Positions 9,415-15,951 of a DNA stretch of 64,000 nt are shown here, piece after piece. The notes beneath the pieces are model-generated. The model was not told the origin of the DNA. It made no database searches and saw nothing but the letters and a program-made list of their open reading frames with translations. The DNA is taken from NCBI RefSeq assembly GCF_003651225.1, contig NZ_RCDB01000003.1:561259-625258 (forward strand), written 5' to 3'. Positions within the stretch are counted from its first letter, which is position 1. Every line of letters begins with the position of its first letter. The translations under genes and the position numbers were made by a program. Source of the DNA: Microbacterium telephonicum. GTDB lineage: Bacteria > Actinomycetota > Actinomycetes > Actinomycetales > Microbacteriaceae.

Positions 9415-9773
9415 GCGACCCCACCACCGATACGAACGCCGACACCGCCGCCGAGACCGTCGTGCTCTCACTCGAGTCAGATGCCGCACCCGCTGAGGCC
9501 GAGACGGCTTCCGCCGCACCCCTCCGTGCCCGCACCCGCTGGGCGGGGATCGTCTGGGGGCTCGTCTTCGCCGGGCTCGCGGCCGCCGGTCTGTGGCTCA
9601 CCGCATCCGACGGCAGGGCCGACGACCTGGCGGCATGGATCTCAGGGCTCGATGTCGCGACCGCCGTCGGCTACGGCCTGCTGGCCGTCGGCGCCCTCGT
9701 GCTCGTCACGGGTCTCGTCGGCCTGCTGCGCCGCGCGCAGCGCGCCATCGCCGCCCGCTCCACGGGCGCATAA
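9411..9773 (+). CDS. Small two-TM membrane protein, partner of PspC protein
   Basis: A 120-residue protein of unknown function. It has a soluble Thr/Ala/Glu-rich N-terminus of about 40 residues, then two TM helices (WAGIVWGLVFAGLAAAGLW and VGYGLLAVGALVLVTGLVGL) and a basic C-terminus. Its ATG overlaps the PspC gene stop in an ATGA, so the two are translationally coupled. I recognise no named family beyond small actinobacterial membrane proteins in this position. Confidence 0.75.
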   Translation: MSDPTTDTNADTAAETVVLSLESDAAPAEAETASAAPLRARTRWAGIVWGLVFAGLAAAGLWLTASDGRADDLAAWISGLDVATAVGYGLLAVGALVLVTGLVGLLRRAQRAIAARSTGA

Positions 9774-9806
9774 CTCAGGCAGAGCAGGACGCGCGAGAAT
9801 GGCACC

Positions 9807-10196
9807 ATGCGCACGCTCCTGAACATCATCTGGATCATCTTCGCGGGGTTCTGGCTGTTCCTCGGCTATGTCCTGGCCGGCGTGCTGCTGTGCATCCCGA
9901 TCATCACGATCCCGTGGGCGATCGCGTCGTTGCGCACGGCGGGGTACGTCATCTGGCCGTTCGGCCGGACGATCGTCGCCAAGCCCACGGCGGGCGTCGG
10001 CTCGTTCCTCGGGAACGTCGTCTGGGTGATCCTCGCGGGCTGGTGGCTCGCGCTCGGCCACCTGACGAGCGGCATCGCGCTGTGCCTCACGATCATCGGC
10101 ATCCCCATGGCCATCGCCGACTTCAAGATGATCCCGATCTCGCTCATGCCGCTCGGCAAGGACATCGTCTCGACCCGCGAGGGTGCCTTCGCCTGA
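9807..10196 (+). CDS. YccF domain-containing inner membrane protein
   Basis: A 129-residue protein made of two tandem YccF repeats. Each has a hydrophobic helix, a short loop and a Pro/Phe-rich motif (IPWAIASLRTAGYVIWPFGR in the first, IIGIPMAIADFKMIPISLMP in the second). YccF proteins are small integral membrane proteins of unknown biochemical function, found widely in bacteria. It is 33 bp downstream of the two-TM gene and may belong to the same PspC transcript. Confidence 0.9.
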   Translation: MRTLLNIIWIIFAGFWLFLGYVLAGVLLCIPIITIPWAIASLRTAGYVIWPFGRTIVAKPTAGVGSFLGNVVWVILAGWWLALGHLTSGIALCLTIIGIPMAIADFKMIPISLMPLGKDIVSTREGAFA

Positions 10197-10215
10197 CGGC
10201 GGATGCCGGATGCCG

Positions 10216-10252
10216 GATGCCGGGGCGCCCGCGACGGGCGAGCCCCGGCATC
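10216..10252. terminator. Bidirectional terminator hairpin
   Basis: An 11-bp perfect stem, GATGCCGGGGC against GCCCCGGCATC, lies between the convergent yccF and PTS genes. Three back-to-back GGATGCC copies precede it. There is no strong T-run, as is usual for high-G+C actinobacterial terminators. Confidence 0.65.
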
Positions 10253-10257
10253 ATCGC

Positions 10258-11772
10258 TCACGCGACGACGTCGACGACCACCTCGGCGGCGGCCGCGGCC
10301 TTGCGCGCCGAGTACTCCTTGACGCCGATGATCGCGAGCGCCGAGACCGCGAAGCCCGCCACCAGCGCGACGACGAACAGCAGCGGGTGGCCGATGAGCG
10401 GCAGCACCCAGATGCCTCCGTGCGGCGCCAGCTGCCCGACGCCGAACGCCATCACGAGTCCGCCGGCGACGGCCCCGCCGAGCATGAACGACGGGATCAT
10501 GCGGAGCGGATCGGATGCCGCGAACGGGATCGCGCCCTCCGAGATGAACGAGGCTCCCAGCAGCCAGCAGGACTTGCCGGACTCACGCTCCTGCTTCGTC
10601 CACAGCTTCGGGCGCACGACGGTCGCCAGCGCGATCGCCAGCGGCGGAACCATCCCGGCCGCCATGACGGCGGCCATGATCTGCGCCGGCGCATCGGCGG
10701 CGGTGGCCGCATTGACCAGTCCCGTCGTGGCGAACACGTACGCGACCTTGTTGACCGGGCCGCCCAGATCGAAGCACTGCATCAGCCCGAGGATGACGCC
10801 CAGCAGGATCGCGCTGCCTCCGCTGAGCGAGGTCAGGGCGACCGTGAGCGTGTCGTTGATCCACTTCATCGGCGGTCCGATGACGAGCACCGTCGCGACG
10901 CTCGTGACGGCGACCGAGATGAGCGGGATGACGACGACCGGCATGATCCCGCGGACGCCCGCCGGCACCTTCCAGCGCGAGATCCACAGCGCCAGGTAGC
11001 CGCCGAGGAAACCCGTGACGATGCCGCCGAGGAAGCCCGCGCCGACCAGGCCCGCGACGAAGCCGCCGACGAAGCCCGGCGCGATGCCGGGGCGGTCGGC
11101 GATCCCGTAGGCGATGTAGCCCGACAACGCCGGGACGAGGAAGGCGAACGACCACTTGCCCACCCAGAACAGCAGCACGGCCCACGACTGCGCGGACAGC
11201 CAGGAGAAGTCGGAGGAGAGCCAGGCCATGAGCGCCGTGGGGTCGGAGCCGTCGACGACCCCGGTGACCTCGATGGCGCCGTTGCTGGGCCAGGCGACCG
11301 TCGCGATGAGGAACCCGATGGCGATGAGGATGCCTCCTGCGGCGACGAACGGGATCATGTGCGAGACGCCGGTCATGAGGGCCCGGCGGATGCCGCTGCC
11401 CCGGCCCTCGCGACGGACGGGGACGTCCTGCGCCGGCACGACCTCCACCGCCACGTCGGGCGAGAAGGCCTCGACGGCGGCGACCGCCTCGTCGAGCACG
11501 CGCGCCGCGTCGCTGACGCCGCGCTTGACGCCGACGCTGACGGTGGGCTTGCCGGCGAATCGCTCCTTGTTCTTCACTTCGAGGTCGGCGGCGAACACGA
11601 CGCCGTCTGCTCCTGCGATGAGGGCAGGATCGAGTGGGGTCGCGCCGATCGCGCCCTGCGTCTCGACCGAGATCTCGTGCCCGGCCGCGGCGGCGGCCTG
11701 TTCGAGTGCCTCGGCGGCCATGTACGTGTGCGCGATGCCGGTGGGGCACGACGTCACTGCGACGAACTTCAT
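10258..11772 (-). CDS. fruA: Fructose-family PTS transporter, fused IIB-IIC
   Basis: A 504-residue sugar permease of the phosphotransferase system that imports and phosphorylates fructose or a related sugar. The N-terminal ~100 residues are a fructose-type IIB domain with phospho-Cys9 in TSCPTGIAHTYMAAEAL. From about residue 130 a IIC domain follows with about nine TM helices, including GVSHMIPFVAAGGILIAIGF and SFISEGAIPFAASDPLR. No IIA domain is fused, so IIA and HPr must be encoded elsewhere. Start ATG at 11772 is fixed by an AAGGAG Shine-Dalgarno. It lies 68 bp downstream of the DeoR regulator in an apparent aroE-deoR-PTS operon. Confidence 0.92.
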   Translation of the reverse strand: MKFVAVTSCPTGIAHTYMAAEALEQAAAAAGHEISVETQGAIGATPLDPALIAGADGVVFAADLEVKNKERFAGKPTVSVGVKRGVSDAARVLDEAVAAVEAFSPDVAVEVVPAQDVPVRREGRGSGIRRALMTGVSHMIPFVAAGGILIAIGFLIATVAWPSNGAIEVTGVVDGSDPTALMAWLSSDFSWLSAQSWAVLLFWVGKWSFAFLVPALSGYIAYGIADRPGIAPGFVGGFVAGLVGAGFLGGIVTGFLGGYLALWISRWKVPAGVRGIMPVVVIPLISVAVTSVATVLVIGPPMKWINDTLTVALTSLSGGSAILLGVILGLMQCFDLGGPVNKVAYVFATTGLVNAATAADAPAQIMAAVMAAGMVPPLAIALATVVRPKLWTKQERESGKSCWLLGASFISEGAIPFAASDPLRMIPSFMLGGAVAGGLVMAFGVGQLAPHGGIWVLPLIGHPLLFVVALVAGFAVSALAIIGVKEYSARKAAAAAEVVVDVVA

Positions 11773-11840
11773 CGTCTTCGTCTCCTTGCTGTGCGGTGGG
11801 TGGTGGGGTGGTGCTGTGCAGGTGGTGCGGTGTCGGCGGG

Positions 11841-12602
11841 TCACACGACGAGCACATCGACGCCGGCCGAACGGATCTCGTCGACCAGCTCCGGCTCGGC
11901 GGCGCTGTCGGTGATCAGGAGGTCGATGTCCTCGAGCGGGCATATCACTCCGAAGTCGGTGCGCCCGAGTTTCGTGTGGTCGGCGAGGAGGATCACGCGC
12001 TCCGCGTGGCGCACCATGGCCCGCTTGACGGCCGCCTCGCGCAGGTCGGGGGCGCACAGGCCTCTGCCGACCGACACGGCGTTCGTCCCGACGAAAGCGA
12101 CGTCGATCGCCGTCTCGGCGTAGGCGCGTTCGGCCCAGGAGCCGACGGCGGCGAGGGTGAGGGAGCGGATCTCACCACCGGCGAGGTGCAGGGTGATGCC
12201 CGAACGGGCTGCGAGCGCGGGGATGAGCGCGGGCGCGTGCGTGATGACCGTGAGCGCGACGTCGTCGGGCAGCAGATCCACCATGCGTGACACCGACGTG
12301 CCCGCGTCGAAGGACACCGACCCACCGTCGGGCAGCTCGGAAAGGGCAGCGCGCGCGATGCGCTCCTTCTCGTCCTGCTGCGCGTGGGTACGGTCGGCGA
12401 GGCTCGGCTCGTATCCGAGCCGAGCCAGCGGGATCGCTCCCCCGTACACGCGGTGCACGAGCCCCTTGCGCTCGAGCGAGGTCAGGTCGCGCCGGATCGT
12501 CTCGGCCGTGACGTCGAAGCGCTCGGCGAGCGCGGCGACCTCGACGCGGCCGTCGGCGCGGGCGGCGTCGATGATGAGGCTCTGTCGGATCGATGACTTC
12601 AT
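11841..12602 (-). CDS. DeoR/GlpR family transcriptional regulator
   Basis: A 253-residue sugar-phosphate-responsive repressor. The N-terminal winged HTH has the family recognition helix (DVTAETIRRDLTSLERKG, then LVHRVYGGAI at about 46-56). The DeoR sensor domain follows with SVSFDAGTSVSRM, HLAGGEIR, DVAFVGTNAV and VILLADHTKLG, the usual isomerase-like fold that binds a phosphosugar. It sits between the aroE-like and PTS genes on the same strand and most likely controls this operon through the AT-rich promoter region at 13489-13620. Confidence 0.93.
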   Translation of the reverse strand: MKSSIRQSLIIDAARADGRVEVAALAERFDVTAETIRRDLTSLERKGLVHRVYGGAIPLARLGYEPSLADRTHAQQDEKERIARAALSELPDGGSVSFDAGTSVSRMVDLLPDDVALTVITHAPALIPALAARSGITLHLAGGEIRSLTLAAVGSWAERAYAETAIDVAFVGTNAVSVGRGLCAPDLREAAVKRAMVRHAERVILLADHTKLGRTDFGVICPLEDIDLLITDSAAEPELVDEIRSAGVDVLVV

Positions 12603-12642
12603 CGTGGTGACTCCGGTGTCTGCTCGATGGCCGTGGGGGCGG

Positions 12643-13488
12643 CTACAGTGACGCGAGGTACGCGTCGGGGTCGGCGGAGAAGAGCTCCGCTCGATCGATC
12701 TGCTCGTCCGTCGGGGTGACGCCGGTGTACAGCGCGAACTGCTCCTTGGCCTGACGCACCATCACCTGGTCGCCGGTGATGACCGTCTTGCCCTCGCTGC
12801 GCGCCAGTTTCACGAGCGGCGTGTCGGCGGGCAGATAGACGACGTCGAACACGTAGTCGGCCGCGCGGACGGCATCCGCGTCGAAGGAGAGCGCATCGGC
12901 CTCGGGGCCGCCCGCCATCCCGACCGGGGTCGCGTTGATCAGGAGTCCCGGCCGGCGTCCGCCGAGCTCGGAGTCCGCCTCGACACCGTACCGCGCGGCG
13001 AGCAGCCGACCTCGCTCGAGGTCGGTCGGTGCGAGCACGACGCCGTCGCGGAAGCCCGCGTCGGTGAGCGCGGCGAGCACGGCCTTCGCCATGCCGCCCG
13101 CACCGAACAGGGCGAATGTCGTGGTCGGCGGCACCGCGTAGTCGTCCAGGAGGGTCCGCACGGCGATGAAGTCGGTGTTCAGCCCGGTGAGCCGGCCCCC
13201 GTCGTTGACGATGGTGTTGACGGAGTCGATCGCGCGGGCCGAGTCCTCCAGCGCGTCGAGGAACGGGATGCAGGACTCCTTGTACGGCATGGACACGCTC
13301 GCACCTCGGATGCCGAGCGAGCGGATGCCGCCGATCGTGGCCCCGATATCGGACGAGCTGAACGACTTGTAGAGGTAGTTCAGGCGGAGCTCGGCGTAGA
13401 GGAAGTTGTGGAAGCGATTCCCGTGGTTGCCCGGCCGCGCGGCCAGCGAGATGCACATGACGGTGTCCCGGTCGACCATGTTCACCAT
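12643..13488 (-). CDS. Shikimate dehydrogenase family protein
   Basis: A 281-residue NAD(P)-dependent oxidoreductase of the AroE family. Visible features: substrate-binding SVSMPYK with catalytic Lys70, DSVNTIVND, GLNTDF with catalytic Asp106, and the dinucleotide-binding FALFGAGGMAKAV near 128-140. The C-terminal helix ends GDQVMVRQAKEQFALYTG. It is the first gene before a DeoR regulator and a fructose PTS, so a role in a sugar or cyclitol pathway rather than housekeeping aromatic synthesis is plausible. The open frame extends upstream, but the ATG at 13488 has a Shine-Dalgarno (AAGGGA, 7 bases away) and the upstream extension does not look like protein. Confidence 0.88.
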   Translation of the reverse strand: MVNMVDRDTVMCISLAARPGNHGNRFHNFLYAELRLNYLYKSFSSSDIGATIGGIRSLGIRGASVSMPYKESCIPFLDALEDSARAIDSVNTIVNDGGRLTGLNTDFIAVRTLLDDYAVPPTTTFALFGAGGMAKAVLAALTDAGFRDGVVLAPTDLERGRLLAARYGVEADSELGGRRPGLLINATPVGMAGGPEADALSFDADAVRAADYVFDVVYLPADTPLVKLARSEGKTVITGDQVMVRQAKEQFALYTGVTPTDEQIDRAELFSADPDAYLASL

Positions 13489-13620
13489 TGGACGTTCCCT
13501 TCGTCTTCGAAGTCGGACGGTATCTTCTGCAAATCCGACGTTGTTTTTATTGATTTTACGTTGCTTTCTGTCTGTTTGCCTAGTCTCTTGTGATTCTTTC
13601 CTCAGATTTGGCGGCAAAGC
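13489..13620 (-). promoter_or_regulatory. AT-rich promoter/operator region of aroE-deoR-PTS operon
   Basis: An unusually AT-rich island in an otherwise ~70% G+C window. Read on the minus strand it holds two CAACGT copies flanking an A/T-rich spacer (GCAACGTAAAATCAATAAAA then ACAACGTCGG). The position directly upstream of the first gene suggests the operon promoter, with the repeated motif as a candidate operator for the DeoR regulator. From 13620 to 13799 I see no gene. Confidence 0.5.
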
Positions 13621-13799
13621 ACACAAGAATGCAGATCCATCGGGCATCTGTTGTGAGGCAACGACGGCCGCGCGGACTCCTCCTGCGGCCGCGGACGCCA
13701 CCCGACGGGTCCACCGGCGGACGTCACCGAACGACACATCGCGGAACCACAGGAAATGCGCGCGACAGTCCGGCGCCCGGCGCGTTAGCGTGGGGTCAT

Positions 13800-13875
13800 C
13801 GCGGCGATCCGGGCGGTCCCGGGCACCGGCTCATACCCGGTCGCGTTGCGGGTTCGACTCCCGCCGTCGCGTCCA
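13800..13875 (+). tRNA. tRNA-like gene with CAT anticodon (Met-type), degenerate D arm
   Basis: A 76-nt cloverleaf can be drawn. The acceptor is CGCGGCG (13800-13806) against CGTCGCG (13865-13871) with one G-U. The anticodon stem is ACCGG/CCGGT with loop CTCATAC, giving U33, anticodon CAT at 13832-13834 and A37. The T arm is GCGGG-TTCGACT-CCCGC, and there is an encoded CCA at 13873-13875. The D arm is poor: CCGG/CCGG with a 6-nt loop, and the normally conserved U8 and A14 are missing; the variable loop is 6 nt. It could be a functional oddity, a tRNA-Ile(CAT) or Met relative, or a decaying copy. Confidence 0.55.
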
Positions 13876-13882
13876 CTCCCGA

Positions 13883-14554
13883 CTAGCCCGGGAACTTCTC
13901 CCAGTGCCCCTCCGACACGACCGTCGCGGCGCCGCCGACGACGCTGATCGCGGTCGCGTCGTCGATCGCGTACGCCCGGTGCGGCATCCGCGCGGCCCAC
14001 TCCCGGGCCTTCTCCCGGGTGTTCTCCGTCCAGCCGGGGTAGTCGACGTGGGGGAAGATCGCGAAGTCCACGACGCCGAGCGTCCGGTCGCCGTCGCCGG
14101 GCCGCCAGTCGACGAACTCGTCACCGATGCGAGGCGTCAGCACCATGCTGCCCGCGCTGACGCCCACCCAGACGGTGTCGTCGAGCGCGGGGAGCAGGTC
14201 GGCGAGCCCTGATTCCCGCATCCAATGGGCGAGGTAGACGGCCTCGCCGCCGTCGACGAGCAGCACGTCGGCGTCCCGCACCCAGGGAGTCCAGCGCTCC
14301 GGCCCGATGCTGGGCAAGGCGGTGAGCTCCAGGATGCCGACCGACCGCCAGCCGAGATCGACGAGACCGGCCCTTCCGGACGAACGGCCGGATGTCGTGC
14401 GCCACACCGACTGCGGCGAGCAGGCGGGCTGGCCCCACTGCGCCGTGGGGATGAGGAGCGCGTCGCTGTCGGCGATGTCCTTTCCGAGCAGGCGGGTCAG
14501 CTCGGCGCGGATCGTGTCGTTCGTGATCCCGCCCGAGGTCAGCAGCAGCTTCAC
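13883..14554 (-). CDS. Peptidase E (S51 family dipeptidase)
   Basis: A 223-residue cytosolic peptidase of the S51/class I glutamine-amidotransferase-like fold, whose members cleave Asp-X dipeptides. The nucleophile elbow is GVSAGSM with Ser133. The VDGGE segment (100-104) corresponds to the family glycine-rich loop, and IFPHVDYPGW provides the conserved His. The catalytic set looks intact. Start ATG at 14554. The stop lies only a few bases from the 3' end of the tRNA-like element on the opposite strand. Confidence 0.88.
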   Translation of the reverse strand: MKLLLTSGGITNDTIRAELTRLLGKDIADSDALLIPTAQWGQPACSPQSVWRTTSGRSSGRAGLVDLGWRSVGILELTALPSIGPERWTPWVRDADVLLVDGGEAVYLAHWMRESGLADLLPALDDTVWVGVSAGSMVLTPRIGDEFVDWRPGDGDRTLGVVDFAIFPHVDYPGWTENTREKAREWAARMPHRAYAIDDATAISVVGGAATVVSEGHWEKFPG

Positions 14555-14646
14555 GGGTGTCCCTTCTCGTGTCCGCCCGTCCTCCCCCGTCGGCGGCGCC
14601 GCGCGACAGACCGCGCCGTGACGGAGGACGCCAGTACGGTGTCGTC

Positions 14647-14988
14647 ATGGGAGTGCACCGCGCGCGCATCGTCGAGACCGTCGACCCGCAGGGGCGCGGG
14701 CGCGTGCAGATCGCACTGCCGTCGACGGATGCGCTACTGTGGGCGCCCACTGTCGTGCCGTTCGCGGCGTTCACCGCCGCCGTCACCGAGATCGGGGCGG
14801 ACGTGTGGGTCGCCTTCGAAGCCGACGACCCCGATCGACCCGTCGTGCTCGGCCTCGTCGAGCCGCCACCACGCACCCCCGCGCGGGCGCGCGACCGAGA
14901 GGCGCTCGGCGACGCCTGGGACCGGGGCCATGCAGCCGGCAGCGCCGACGCCGCCGCCGACGGCGACACGACGAACCCGTATCGCTAG
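14647..14988 (+). CDS. Solo gp5/VgrG-type OB-fold protein
   Basis: A 113-residue protein whose first ~75 residues match the pattern of the phage baseplate gp5/VgrG OB domain: ARIVETVDPQGRGRVQIALP, then LWAPTVVPFAA, then ADVWVAFEADDPDRPVVLGL. The rest is a charged, Ala/Asp-rich tail. It has no spike, lysozyme or other phage or type VI genes beside it, so it is not obviously part of a tail. Start ATG at 14647. The function is unknown; a chromosomal contractile-injection-like remnant or a domesticated OB domain are both possible. Confidence 0.65.
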   Translation: MGVHRARIVETVDPQGRGRVQIALPSTDALLWAPTVVPFAAFTAAVTEIGADVWVAFEADDPDRPVVLGLVEPPPRTPARARDREALGDAWDRGHAAGSADAAADGDTTNPYR

Positions 14989-15074
14989 CGCGGGACTCCC
15001 TGGCGATTGGCAGGAGCGCGGCCTAGCCTGGCGGCATCCGACCACGTCGGACCGACCGCGACCGAGGAGGATCC

Positions 15075-15488
15075 ATGCGACGCATCACGGCAGCGACGGC
15101 GATCGTCGGACTCGCCCTCATCCTGACCGCCTGCGCGACGGAGGCTCCGATGTCCGACCCCACGCCCACTCCGACCTCGAGCACGCGGCCCCCGCTGGCG
15201 ACGACCACCCCCGGACCGATCACCCCGACCGGCACGCCCGCCGACGTCCCGGCCGCGCGCTGGAGCGCGATCGAAGACGACCTGGTGGCGCGCGGTGTCG
15301 CCGGTGAGCCGGTGCTCGTCTCGGCCGAGAACGTCACCTTCAACGACGGGTCGCTCGGCTGCGCCGAGCCGGGCCAGGCCTACACGCAGGCGATCGTCGA
15401 GGGCATGCGCGTGGTCGTGCAGGTCGACGGCACCGCCTACGACTACCGCTTCGGCGCCGGCGACTCCCCCAAGCTCTGCACCCGCTGA
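15075..15488 (+). CDS. Small secreted lipoprotein
   Basis: A 137-residue predicted lipoprotein. The signal peptide ends in the lipobox LTAC (Cys19 region), followed by a Thr/Pro-rich linker of about 45 residues. A small folded domain follows with paired cysteines (SLGCAEPGQAYTQA and PKLCTR near the C-terminus) and a YDYRFGAGD turn. It resembles a family of small actinobacterial lipoproteins of unknown function. ATG at 15075 is preceded by GGAGGA. It is exported to the outer face of the membrane. Confidence 0.82.
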   Translation: MRRITAATAIVGLALILTACATEAPMSDPTPTPTSSTRPPLATTTPGPITPTGTPADVPAARWSAIEDDLVARGVAGEPVLVSAENVTFNDGSLGCAEPGQAYTQAIVEGMRVVVQVDGTAYDYRFGAGDSPKLCTR

Positions 15489-15496
15489 CCTCCCGG

Positions 15497-15528
15497 GCGG
15501 ATGCCGGGCCCCGGGTGACGGCATCCGC
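15497..15528 (+). terminator. Hairpin after the lipoprotein gene
   Basis: A perfect 9-bp stem GCGGATGCC/GGCATCCGC begins 8 bases after the lipoprotein stop. It lacks a T-run. Confidence 0.5.
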
Positions 15529-15555
15529 ACCGCGCGGGGCCTCACGGCGCCGGTA

Positions 15556-15854
15556 TGTCACACGAATGGTGCCTCCGGCATCCGCGGCGCGGCACATCGT
15601 GTGACACGCGTCAGGGCCATGTCACACGAACGGCCGCTCCGGCATCCGCGGCACGGCGCATCGTGTGACACGCACCCCCGCGGCGTCACGCGGACGGCCC
15701 GCCCGGCATCTGCGGCGCCAAGGCGGGCTCCTCGACGCGTGTCACACGAATGGCGCCTCCAGCATCGGCTGCACGGCACATCCCGTGACACGCGTCCGGG
15801 CCATGTCACACGAACGGCCTCCCCGGCATCCGTGGCACGGCACATCGTGTGACA
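15556..15854. repeat. Array of five 51-bp palindromic units with 64-bp period
   Basis: Units begin at 15556, 15620, 15684 (degenerate), 15740 and 15804. Each intact unit is 51 bp, opens with TGTCACACGA and closes with its inverted complement TCGTGTGACA (TCCCGTGACA in unit four). Between them are a GGCATCCG-type core and a CGGCACATC-like segment. Units are separated by 13 bp (CGCGTCxGGGCCA), giving a 64-bp period. The array fills most of the 463-bp gap between the lipoprotein and the convergent subtilase. No ORF of note lies in it. Confidence 0.85.
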
Positions 15855-15900
15855 CGCGCCGCAACACCGCTACCGCCCCCCAACCCAACCCCACACAGCA

Positions 15901-15937
15901 CCGGAGGGGCGGGCGCTTGCGCGCACCGCCCCTCCGG
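15901..15937 (-). terminator. Terminator of the subtilase gene
   Basis: A 12-bp perfect stem, CCGGAGGGGCGG (15901-15912) against CCGCCCCTCCGG (15926-15937), lies 14 bp beyond the subtilase stop on the minus strand. No clear T-run follows. Confidence 0.6.
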
Positions 15938-15951
15938 CATCGGGGAGAGGT

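Noticed and set aside
13489..13737. Longer aroE-like protein starting at 13737
   Set aside because: The extra 83 residues are low-quality sequence read through an AT-rich promoter region, while ATG 13488 has a good Shine-Dalgarno and gives family length.
13785..14124. Small proteins ending ATGYEP or SNPQ-type motifs on the minus strand near 13.8 kb
   Set aside because: These are antisense translations of the tRNA-like element and peptidase E shadows, a common annotation artefact near tRNA genes.
14647..14988. Prophage
   Set aside because: Only one baseplate-like domain is present; no integrase, capsid, portal, terminase or lysis gene surrounds it.
15556..15854. CRISPR array
   Set aside because: Units are 51-bp palindromes with 13-bp near-identical spacers, not short repeats with unique spacers, and there are no cas genes.
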